Shown here: piece by piece, positions 1 to 10,600 of the stretch
Layout of the letters: every line of letters starts with the position of its first letter
Numbering within the stretch: the first letter of the stretch is position 1
Source: Chromera velia
Taxonomy: Eukaryota; Sar; Chromeraceae
Length of the DNA: 47,500 nt
Assembly: GCA_018398765.1 (NCBI GenBank)
Contig: JAHBMJ010002173.1
Span: forward strand, 1 to 47,500
Reading direction: 5' to 3'
The notes under the pieces: model-generated
What the model was told of the DNA's origin: nothing
What the model saw: the letters and a program-made list of their open reading frames with translations, nothing else
Database searches by the model: none
Made by a program: the position numbers and the translations under genes

Positions 1-640
1 AGTTAGACTAAGTTAGTTAGTTAGAGGATGCCTAACCTCAGTTGGAGCGCAAAGCTCCCGCGCGGCACATACATGCATAGTCGTTTTCCTTAGTACGATT
101 TCTCTGCTATACTTTCTCTGCCTCCGGTCTTTGGTCCAAAGAGCCACAAGTTGGATACAATGGGAATGGGTTTTTAGTTAAGAGTTGAGATGCTAGATGA
201 GTGAACTGGGAAAGATTGCATACATACTGTATCTAACTGGAGGTACAAGAGGTGAGAGTGTCAGAGAGTCTAAAAAAAAGCCCCGACTTCTATCTGTGAG
301 GAGAAATGGACCTGTTGCTCATCGATCGACCTATGATTGAGGTCTGGCACGTGGTTTCAAAGAAGCCAGGCAGGCAGAACGGAGGATCACTACGCAAATG
401 CTGAAGCCAGGGAAGGATACCTAAATTGCTTATAAAGAGACGGGCGGGGCAGAGATCCGCTCAGCCATTAAATAATCCATCCTGAGGACGAGAAAAGAAA
501 AGAGAACAGACGGAACAGATTCTACTGCTGCGCTCCTGGAGGATTTCCGCTTTCTGCTGCTGTGGCTCCCTCACTTTTCCCCCCAGTCCTCTGCTCTGCT
601 CTCTTTCTCCTTTCCCTTCCTCTTTTTCCTTCCCTTTCCT

Positions 641-686
<46 letters not shown>

Positions 687-1101
687 TGAGTGGATGTGTG
701 TGTGTGTGGGAGAGACAGAGTGAGTGTTCATGGCTGTCTGGATCGATTGATCGACTCACTCCATGCCCGCCCCCACCTTCCCTCCATCAGTGCCTCTGAC
801 CACCCTCCATCCGCCTTCCTTCCTTCCTTATGAGCCATACAGGAGTTCCCGCACCCCCCTCCTCTTAGTGCCTCTCCTCCCTCCCCCAAAAGGATCACTA
901 ATCCCTGCCCCCCCACACAGCCAAGAATCTCTCTCACGGATTAACACATTCTTGGGTGCAGGGAGTAATGCATTCATTCATGCAGTCAGTACCTCTACCC
1001 ANCCGTGCATGCATGCTTTGTAGATCTTTTTCGCGTGTATGCATTTTGCCGTGCCTGCTCTCGGTTTGCGCGCAGGGAGTAATGCATTCATTCTCATTCA
1101 G
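1..1101. other. Gene-free 3' flank of the RING/MATH gene
   Basis: I see no convincing gene here. The open frames on both strands are short and rich in Ser, His, Thr or Pro because they run through C/T-rich or (TG)n/(AG)n sequence. The stretch holds a microsatellite at about 637-720, one ambiguous base at 1002 and the outer copy of a 45-bp direct repeat. It probably contains the 3' untranslated region and polyadenylation site of the minus-strand gene that ends at 1102, but I could not pick out a clear signal. Confidence 0.6.
637..720. repeat. Compound (TC)n-(TG)n-(AG)n-(TG)n microsatellite
   Basis: Successive runs of TC, TG, AG and TG dinucleotides are directly visible. Similar compound tracts recur in most introns of the window. 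Confidence 0.9.
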
Positions 1102-1118
1102 TCAGTATCTCTGCCCAG
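958..1118. repeat. Direct repeat pair duplicating the 3' end of the RING/MATH gene
   Basis: A segment of about 45 bp beginning GCAGGGAGTAATGCATTCATTC occurs at 958-1001 and again at about 1072-1118 with small differences. The inner copy overlaps the stop-codon region of the minus-strand gene. The outer copy lies about 114 bp downstream of it, next to the undetermined base at 1002. This is the first of many short tandem duplications at exon ends in this window. Confidence 0.8.
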
Positions 1119-1999
1119 CCCCCCCCACGAGGAAGACGGATCTCTGCGAGGACCGGAGGCAGACCTCCAGCCTCAGACTCCCCTCAGAGGAACGAGACGC
1201 CTCGGAGGTCAACTCATGGGGACGACAGAAACACCGACACCCTTTCTTGCTCCCAAACCCCACAGTCGCAAAGTCCAGGTTCAGCGTCTCAGAGCGCACC
1301 TCCGTCCACTCCCCGTTGCGGAGGCCCAGCAGTCGGAAGGTCACTGAGGGCTCCCCTGTGTAGGTGGAGTTGTACTTGTACAGATACACAGAGGCGTAGT
1401 TGGGGGGGGCGGACTCGGAGCCGTTCGGGTACAGGTACAGCTTGAACTCAGAGTTCTGCACATGCATGCATGCACGGAAGGAAGGAAGGAAGGAAGGGAC
1501 TATCGATACGGAAATGCATCGTTGGCCAAACGGAAGGAAGCAAAGAGAGAGAGCGCTGCAGCGAGAGAGGAGGCAAGGAAGAAGTGAAGAAGGGGAGAAA
1601 GAAAAAATCCACAAAGCAAGTAAGTAAGCAAGCCACGGACAAGACACCCACCCAGAGTTCTTTCTACCTCTGAAGGGAGACGAGGATATGTATGTCGTCA
1701 GGGAAAGGAGGGTATCCACACAGGAACAAACTTCCTTCTTGTTTGCAGACTTTTTAGGGAAGAAGACGGCGGCTTCTTGTGAAAAAACTAACTTCCATTA
1801 ATTCTTTATTCCCTGAGCGTCAATGAGCCAGGCAGAGCACAGAAAGAGGAGAGAGACGAACGACCCAAGCTATTCATCCAACGAAAACAAGCCATACATT
1901 CAATCGTGTTGAAACGATCCCAAAGTACACACTCCCACACTCCACACACGCACCAAAAGGCAAGCATAGACAGAGTCCCTGACAGACAGACAGACCGAC

Positions 2000-2035
<36 letters not shown>

Positions 2036-2160
2036 GCACCTGAAAGTTGAACGAGGGGCTCTGCAGAGCGGTCCCGTGTCTGTGCCTGCCGGCATTCACC
2101 ACAAAATCAGGGAACGTCACGGTCACCGTCTAGGAGTCTGCATGCACACACACACACACA

Positions 2161-2203
<43 letters not shown>

Positions 2204-3465
2204 TTGTAGATCAGTATGTGGTTGAGCAGGAACTCATGTATGCACTGGTCCAGTCTGAGGCCTTTTGGATTGATGCATTGATTGTATGATTCAGGCAACA
2301 TACCCGAAAAGAAAAAATTCAGTCAACAATCGAGAGAGCATTATGATGTCTAGCTGGGAGGGGGGGAGTCTGCACATCCACCTAGTCAGTCAAGAGGGCA
2401 AACTATTCTCAGGGACAAGGAAAAAGGGCCAAAATATTCTCAGGGACAAGGAAAAAGGGCTCCACGACGAGTTCGGAGACAACACGAGCGAAGAGCACGG
2501 AAGAAAGGAGAGAAAAGGGGCCTGCTTCACTCCGCCAGCCTCTGCCTGACAGACCGACCATTCGCGTTCAATTTTCGGATTTCCTCGTTCTTCTGGGTGT
2601 TCTCTGCAGTCAGTCTGGCCTTCTCTGCGGCGATCTGCTCCTGCTCCCCCTTCACCGCCGACAGTTCAGCATAGAGCTCATCGCCCCGTGCCACCGCCAC
2701 GGAAAGCTTCTCCTTCTCCTGCGCATCTCTCTGCTTTGCTGCGTCCATTTCCTTCAACATGAGTTTCAGGTGTTTGGCACTTATGGCGGGATCGGTGTCG
2801 TTCAGGTGGGCGTCCATCTCCTTCCTCTTCAGCGATTTGCCGCACTTCGGAATCGGGCAGCTGGTTTTGGCCTCGGGACACTCATCCTTTAAGTGCCCCT
2901 CAAGCTGCTTGCGAGTGGTCTGGATCCCGCAGGACTTGGGGCAGTCCACGGGGAAGGAGGGGCAGGTCTTCAGATGATCGGATGATTCAACAAAGGGCAC
3001 CTTGTCCTTGCAGTGCTCGCACTCTGCAGGGCAGCGGGGGCACTTTTTCTGGTGGGCGGGGAGCTTGCTTCTCATCATGGTGTCGGTGCAGGCTGTGAAG
3101 TCACAGGGCACTTCCTGCTTGGAGCACTTCTGCTGGATGTGTTGCTGGAGGTCGGCGTGAGTGCCTGTGAAAGAACACCCTTTCTGTTTGTTGGTGCAGT
3201 GCCATTTGACGTTGGCAATCATATTCTTCATCACCAAGGGAACATCCCTGAGCTCTGTGAAAGGCTGGCGGCAACAGGGACAGGGCCCTCGGTTGTCGTG
3301 GACTGAGGAGATGCAGTCACTACAGAACATATGGGCGGCAGGGCAGTTGACTGTCTTTGGATCTGTGCTGAAGGAGAAGCAGAGAGGACAGAAAAGTTCC
3401 CTCGCTACGTCCTGCTCAACAGCCAGAGAGGCCCTCAAATTTTTGACGCTACACTCCTCTGCCAT
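1102..3465 (-). CDS. RING finger / TRAF zinc finger / coiled-coil / MATH protein, probable E3 ubiquitin ligase
   Basis: Three exons are read: 3465-2551, 2129-2040 and 1455-1102, about 452 residues, all junctions phase 0. The start is the first ATG of a 312-codon open frame. Residues ~26-65 form a RING with ligands C26, C29, C41, H45, C48, C51, C62 and C65. Residues ~85-225 carry several Cys/His units in the style of TRAF zinc fingers, for example CSFTGTHADLQQHIQQKC. A Lys/Glu/Ala-rich coiled coil covers ~235-300. Exons 2 and 3 encode a MATH (TRAF-C) fold, recognisable by SPSFNF, LYLYPNG and LRLEV. RING-TRAF-MATH proteins of this order ubiquitinate or scaffold signalling partners; the substrate here is unknown. 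If the first donor is missed, the frame stops soon after the coiled coil, giving a MATH-less form. Family call firm; the donor at 2550 is inferred from phase. Confidence 0.87.
1978..2192. repeat. (GACA)n/(GA)n and (CA)n/(GA)n tracts flanking a MATH exon
   Basis: Short GACA repeats pass into a GA run at about 1980-2034, and CA and GA runs lie at about 2144-2192. On the sense strand of the minus gene these are the pyrimidine-rich starts and ends of the introns around the 90-bp exon 2129-2040. Confidence 0.85.
2404..2460. repeat. Tandem duplication of 26 bp
   Basis: Two identical copies beginning TATTCTCAGGGACAAGG lie at 2404-2429 and 2435-2460, separated by five bases. They are inside intron 1 of the RING/MATH gene. 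No coding role is seen. Confidence 0.9.
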
Positions 3466-4203
3466 CCTGCTCTGCTCTTGTACTTTCCTGCTTTACTGGA
3501 GAGTGTGAACAGCAGACCAACGCTCAAACGAAGTCGAAGGAAGGAGGGATGGTTAAGAGCACCAACCCAAAATCAACGCCGTCTCGAGAGACTTCGTTGA
3601 AAGGAAAATCCCAGAAAGAACAGCAAATGAAATGCCTCCCACAAATCACTTTTGCCTTTCTTTTCCTTTACGATATTGATGGTATTAATATCGTGCGGCA
3701 GTGTGCGGAGAAGACTCCACTGAACGCAGAAGAATCGAGAACGGCACCACCATCAAGGACTTGATGGGCCAGTGTGATGGCCATCATTGACGCACGCCGG
3801 GCTGCGGCCATTGGCGCACGCGCCACGGCCCACAGCTGACTGATTCTTTTTCTTCTTAATTTTCTGCATGCACGTACGTCGATCAGACTCCTGGCATTGA
3901 ACTTTGGTGCGTGCGTGAGTCACTGTCCCTTCTCAATGCTGCAATTTGGTCTGAGCCAACAAGCTCCATCTTCAACACAGAGCCTCTCCGATTGTCGTGC
4001 TTGCCACAGATCCGCACGCACATAAGAACGCCGGTCTTGGACCCGCCAAACTGCATGCGTCCACACAAAGTTGGCAGACTGAGCCTATATGCAGCGTACG
4101 TGGGAGTAGCGCTTTGTAGACCAGACATCTGAGTGCGAGCCGTCAGTTGACGGCTGCAGCTCCTTCAATATCGAAAGAAGCATAAGCGACCGAGGCAGAC
4201 GGG
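3466..4203. promoter_or_regulatory. Divergent intergenic region (putative bidirectional promoter)
   Basis: This 738-bp stretch separates the ATG of the minus-strand RING/MATH gene from the ATG of the plus-strand lipase gene. No open frame here has protein-like composition and continuity. The two genes must take their promoters and 5' untranslated regions from this region. I see no canonical TATA box at a convincing position, so the regulatory label rests on gene arrangement alone. Confidence 0.45.
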
Positions 4204-4908
4204 ATGCAGCAAAGAGAAGCCGCGCACTCGTCAACGGGAGGGGAGGCTCATGAGGCACAAGCCCCGGCTTCCTCCTCCTCCTCTTCCTCGGCAGACGCCA
4301 CACAAACAATGTCCCAGGCAGATGAGAGAGGGGGGTACACGACTGACTGGAGGAGGGCAAGACTGTCCCTCAGACAGGTAAGGCAGTTGCGTGTCTTCAA
4401 AAGGAGGTCTAGATGGTCATCAGGCGTGAAGCATGGATCTCTACATGAACCCCATGGATAGATGCATGCCGTCTACATATACTCTGCATGCATGGAGACG
4501 GCCGTGAGCAGGTCGCTGCCCTCTTTCTTCTCTGCGTTTGGCTCCAGTCACTGTTTGTTACTCTCCCCAGGCTGTGGGCTGGACCCCTTTGACTCTTCAG
4601 GGTCGCACCATCTCCCCCCTCCTCTCCCCGCCTATCTTTTTGGATCGGTTCACGTGTTCGCTCTTCGTGGCTGTTCTAGCGTGTTTCTGTGCTTGCATAA
4701 AGTGCGTGCCGATGGTTTCTTGTGCGGGGCATCACGACGAGCTTTGACGAATAGGGCAGGCAAGGAGGCAGGAAGGGATATAGAAGACCTGCGCACTGCA
4801 TGAGTCGTTGGACGCCCAATGAAAAGTTCCAGGGAAGGCACGAAGAAACTTCACGTTCTTCCTGCACCAGAGGCACACCGTGCGTGTTACGTCACAACCC
4901 CTCAGTCA

Positions 4909-5001
<93 letters not shown>

Positions 5002-7557
5002 TGTGTGTCTGTGCAGCGTCTGAGCAGTTTCCTCATCCAGTACCCCTCTGAGGTTTCTCCTTCAGGCTTGAGGGGAGACCCCGAGGGAGGAGGGGGCTCA
5101 TCTGGGGGTATAGAGACAGAGACAGAGGGAGGGGGAGGGGGGGACTCTTCCGGACAAGATAGGGGGGAGGGGGAACTCGGGGGCAAGAAGGTGATCTACG
5201 CCTCCAGATTCAAAAAGGGGTGCGGGTTGTATACGCACTCTGTCAGATTGAGGTCTGTCTGGTCGACACGCAGTCTCGTCTCTTCCTTCCTTCTTTGTTT
5301 CTCTGTGTGTGTCTACGGAGCTGTCTGGTCGGTCGACTCGTCATCCTCTTTTTGTTTCTTCTTGTCTGCCTGTCTGTCTCCAACGACATGATCTGATTGG
5401 TTCCTAAGAAGGAAAAACTCCAGAGGGGTGAAATGGGAAATTCGTTGTACCATTGCAGTTTGGTTTGTGAAAAGAAAATTCCTTTGGCCGTCAATTGTGC
5501 TTGCAGATTTATTTTCTTTCTGGTGGCAGTACTGATTATCGCTTATGCACTTGCGACTGCATACACAGCACAGGTCAGCGCGGAACCGATATTCTGTCCA
5601 TGAGAGTTCTCTTGTACCTTCGGCCTCTCTTCCTGTTCAGCCCTCTCGATGTGCCGGATGGTCTTCTGCTGCCCCCCTCTATACATCTATTTGCACCTTT
5701 TTTTCTTTTTGTATTACCATTCCAAACCCTCTGACTCCGTGTGTGTGTGTGTGTGTGTGTGCAGACGGCATTCGTGGTGTTCCTGTCCCTCACGAACGAC
5801 AGCGAAGCGGCGAAGGGAGGGCCGAGTCACGCAAACATGTCACGAATCAGAGAGAACGCATACTGGGGTGGGTCAGTGGGGGGGGGCGGGTGGGCAGATT
5901 CCTCTCATATGAATACACACACCCAAGTGACACTCACTGTATTTGGAGCATGCCATTCCCTGCCACCTTCTGAAACACCCTAGCACATCCATACACACAC
6001 AGACACATACCACTACATACCGGTATACACATTCAAGCACACCGGGTCCTTCTAAGCAGCCCAAAGCAATAGCATTCCATTTATTGTCTGCATGTTCATT
6101 CTCTTTTGTCTTCGTTTGATCGCAGGCATGTTCCAGCTCCCCGCAGTGGCTCTCGTACTGGCCCTGTTTGCCGACACGGTGTGCTCTCTGATCGGGGACT
6201 TCTCCGAGAAGACCAGTCCCGGGAAGGAACTCAGATCCGCCATCGCTGCAACTGCAGAAGTCAGGCAGGGGGTTGGTGTGTGTGTCTCTGTCTCTGTCTC
6301 TGTCTCTGTCTCTCTGTATCGGTTTCGGTTTCTCGTTTACAGAGACTTTTCTTCATCGTATGTCCATGTCTCTGTGAATCTGTCCCTTGTACTTCGGTAG
6401 GCTGAATTGCCCTGCAAAGCTTTGATTGAGGATGTGTTTACTCCCTTCTTTATGCGGTGTCCTTCTGCACCCCTCTGCAGGTGGCCCTGCTCAGATGCGG
6501 CTACAGCACCAAGACAAGTGCAAAGGTCAGCGTGTGTGGTCGGAGCCTCGGCGGAAAGGAACACCGAGTCGATAAGATACGTCCATTCCCTTACCCTCCA
6601 CTCCCTTTCGTTCCCCTGCTTTCTTCTTTTTTCCCTTCTGTTCTTCGTTGTTGCTTCATTCATGTTGCCCTTTTGAATGAAAACCACAGGAAGACATCTT
6701 GAAAGCACGTGAACTGGGAGATCTTTTCTTCTGTGAACTCTGCAGACCGCCCTGTGGACTGCCGACTTTTTCGTTCCCTTCACTTTCGAGTTTGTGCCCT
6801 TCCTCTGGTGCATTACTGCAAGTCCGGGCAGGGGATTCATCGTGGTGGGAATTTTGAGGGCTTATGTGGAGGGGGGGTGCTGGACCTCCCTGGGCCTCGT
6901 GACAGTGTCAGTAGTCTGCTTTCTTTCTTTTCTGTGCGTGGCTTTCTGCATTCTTTTGTGTGCGTGACTTTCTTCCGTCAGTTTCGTGAAAGTAGATCTG
7001 CCTCTCGAGGTCTGCAACTTAATCAGAAACGGCCTGCAGACATTCTTGTAGTGATTCCCTGCAGGGGGCGATTGTCATTTTACCTTTTCGGCTCATGTCC
7101 TCCCTCCTCCTTGTCCTTCTCCTTCTCCTTCTCCTTCTCCTTCTCCTTCTCCTTTCTTTGTTTCTTCCGTCTGTGCAGATACAGCGTGTGCCGCATTTGT
7201 TGCGAGGTGTCCCCGCTGGTGTTCCACATCTACGATCGGTCGGTCGGTCGTTTCTCGTTTTCCTTTTTGTTCCTTTCTGGGACAAAAGTTCTGCATTTGG
7301 AGCTTTTATTTTCCTTGAGCAGCATGAAATGCTCTCGTCCTGGTGTTCTCTCTAGTTCCGTCCCTGAACGATCAAGAGACGCAGAAGGTCTCTGTCGGTT
7401 CTTGAAACAAGAATGCATTGTTGTCGTCTCTGCTGAACAATCAAGAGACGGAGACTGTCGATGTCCGTTCCAGACGCGTGTCATTTTTCTGTTTTCCAAT
7501 TCTGCATCTGCCTGACATCTCTAACGTCTCTGCAGGTACTGGACCCAGGCGCACAGA
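4204..7557 (+). CDS. Lipase gene: N-terminal exons with first membrane helices
   Basis: Exons read as 4204-4377, 4571-4705, 5017-5252, 5507-5573, 5765-5867, 6126-6259, 6481-6525, 6746 to ~6904, 7179-7238 and 7536-7557. Exon 1 is a Ser/Ala-rich hydrophilic leader. Helices are visible in exon 2 (FTCSLFVAVLACFCACI), exon 4 (FIFFLVAVLIIAYALATAY), exon 6 (LPAVALVLALFADTVCSLI) and exon 8 (aromatic FFVPFTFEFVPFLW followed by a second hydrophobic stretch). The exon at 5017 is a Gly/Glu-rich loop. Successive splice phases agree from exon 1 through 6904. The junction into 7179 does not, so an exon or a different donor is missing there. This is part of the gene at 4204-18655. Confidence 0.75.
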
Positions 7558-7560
7558 GTG

Positions 7561-7608
<48 letters not shown>

Positions 7609-7620
7609 TCTCTCTCTATG

Positions 7621-7670
<50 letters not shown>

Positions 7671-10600
7671 TCCGTCCCTCTCTCCCTCTCTAGAGGATAG
7701 GAGGGGATTGGCAGGGATTTGAGCTTTTGAAACATCATCCTGCTAAGGAGGGGTTCTTGTCGATTTGTTTGGGAGAGTTTCATGTCGGTGGTATTGACAG
7801 ATTTCAAAGTCGAGAGTGGACACGGAATATCAGTGGGAAAAAGCCTCCGACCGTCTGCAAGAATCCCTGAAGAGATAAGCTCTCTTCCCTATTTCCAATA
7901 ATTTTGTCATCATTATCTCCCTGTCCCCCTCTCTTCTCTCTGTGTACACATGTACTGCAGCGAAAGAATGTGTGCGTTCACATGTCTGTCTGTGTGCGTC
8001 TGCGCAGAATTTGCACTTCTGGGTGATGTGCCGCATCGTCTTTCAGACTTACTTCAAGAGACAGCTGCAGATCCTGAATGCGCAGAGGCTGCTTCTGGAC
8101 ACCTACGTCGAGGAGACGATTCTCGGGGGGGACGGGGGGGAAATGGAGGTGGAAGGGGGAGCTTCACGGAGCACCGAGGGAGAAAGGGGAGGGGGAACGG
8201 AGACGGAACTGCGCATACCGCAACTTCGACTGTCTGCAGTGAGTCTGTCTGTGCACAGCCTGCGTGAATGCAGTCGCTGCATCAGGTGTTTTAAAATCAT
8301 CTTCCTTTTCATCGTTGCGCAAGTTGCACGGGTGTCTATTTTACCTTCTCTGATCCCTTCATCGATTTGTCCACCCATATACCCTCAGTTTTTCTTCTAC
8401 ACAACCCCACCGCTATGCGAACATATTCTCGTGGGCTCTAATTCTGCAGCTTTTCCCAGACGCCCGAATTCCGGGATACTCCCGAGACGGCGGGCCCTCT
8501 TCCTCCAGTGACACGGAGACGGCGGCACTGTACCCGACACTCTCCTTGAATCGCGCGGTGCCAAAGGCTCAGCAGAAGAAGGCGTACCAGAGACCCTTAA
8601 CCATGTCAGTCGTAGAAGAGGTAGAAGAAGAAGAGGAGGAGGAGGCAGAGGAGGAAAAGGCCGACACAGAGGAAAAGGATAAAAGAGATTCGAAGCAGGA
8701 AGAAAAGTCCTCTGGAGAGCATGAGGGCGCGTCTTCATCCGTCAGAGCAAGACCAGAGACGGAGACGGAGACGCGACAGCACCACCGTTTGTCCACAAAC
8801 TCAGCGGCACGCCGAGCTACAGAGGCCCCCTTGCGTCCCGGCAGCGGTCGGAGAAATAACCGGAAATCAAAGGCGACTCTCAGTCTCTCTCATGGTCCGT
8901 CTTTCTTCTTGTATGAGATGTTTATTCCGAAAAGACAGTTGGTGTGAAATGAAGAATTTTCATCTTGCGCATCATTTTCATCACTGGAGAACGGCTTCAA
9001 TTGCGGCGTCTTCACGTTTTACGAAGATATTTCTGTCCATTTGGCTGTCTGTCGGTCTACACACGCTACGGTTTTTTCTGGGCGAAAACTCTCCTCTTCG
9101 CCCAGTTTCCTCTCCCCTGTGCAACGCATTCGTTCATGTCAATCTGCTGTGTCGTGTACATCTTGTTTATATGCACGTGCAGCTGCCGCCCCACTTACAT
9201 CCTCTTCCTCGAGAGCTGCTGAGGAAGAAGAGGAGGGAAGTTTTAAAAAGAGGATGAGCGTTCCTGCGAGGATAGCAAAGGCCTCAGGCATTCCCTCTGC
9301 CTTCCTGCCTCCCCCCAAGTCTCCCCGGAAAGACAGAGACGGAGAGACGAACCCGTCTCCTCTGCCCTCACCCAGAAGAACGACTCTTCGGCTCGCAGGC
9401 AAGAAGGGAAGGGGAAGAGACGAAGAAGTAGGGAGGGCCTCCGTTCGGAAGTCCACAAGTAGTAGAGGGAGGATGAGTCAGTGGGGCACACCGAGGACTG
9501 TATTTGTGGAGGATGAAGAAGTGGGAGGAGAGGACGAGGGAGCATCTGCCTCTGAGAAAAGAGCGACAGCTGCGAGCAGACCCTCAACTCGATATTCGCA
9601 GTATTCTGTGGACGAGGCACTGAGCCGTCTCGCCGTCTCCCCAAGTCTCCGGGAAGGAGGGGAAAGGGAGGAAGGGGAAAGGGAAAGGGCTGCTGCAGAG
9701 ACACGCGAAGGCGACTCGGACTCGGAGGCAGACAGCGACATGGATTCATGGGTGGCCGCTGCCCTGCCTCTAGGTGCAGACAGGGGCACTGCAGATTCTC
9801 TCGAGGACGAGATGCCTTCTCTTGGGGGCCTGTGGGACCATTTCTGCTTTTTCTGTAAGGACATTTCGTGGGCAGCAGGAAGAGGTACGTCGTGTTTTCT
9901 GTTGCCCGACTTTTCAGGATGTCTTTTTGGGATGTATGAGAGCTCTGTCTCGATTTGCACTCAACCAAGCTCCCTCCTGCAAGAAAAGATGTTTTCCTCT
10001 CGGATGGTTTTCCGTGTCTTGTTTGCATTTGAGCGATGAAATTCGTGCACAGTTTGTTTTCTGTCTAAGAGTCAACTACGCTGTGGATGCTTGAATACGC
10101 TTGTACTCCCTATATTTGCGTGCACTCGTCTTCTGCAGCCCGGTTCATGGAATGGCTTCGGAAGACCATCAGGCGCAACGAGAGAGACAGCCGGGAAGGA
10201 GATGAGGGAGACGGCGAGGGGGATGAGGAGGATGAGGAGCACGCGAATGGAGAAGGCGGGGGGTGAGTCAAAAAAGTTTTCTAGGCTATGAAAAGAGCCA
10301 CAGGGCTTGTGTCATTCTCCATCTTTACCGCGCATTGTTCGTCCTTAGATTCTCTTTTCCGGAAGCTCACAAGATCAGAAGGCGAGGAAAGAATCAGATT
10401 CTCTTTTCTGGGAGCTCACAAGATCAGAAGGCGAGGAAAGAATCAGATTCTCTTTTCCGGAAGCTCACAAGATCAGAAGGCGAGGAAAGAATCAGATTCT
10501 CTTTTCCGGAAGCTCACAAGATCAGAAGGCGAGGAAAGAATCAGATTCTCTTTTCTGGAAGCTCACAAGATCAGAGGGCGAGGAAAGAATCGATGTCCGT

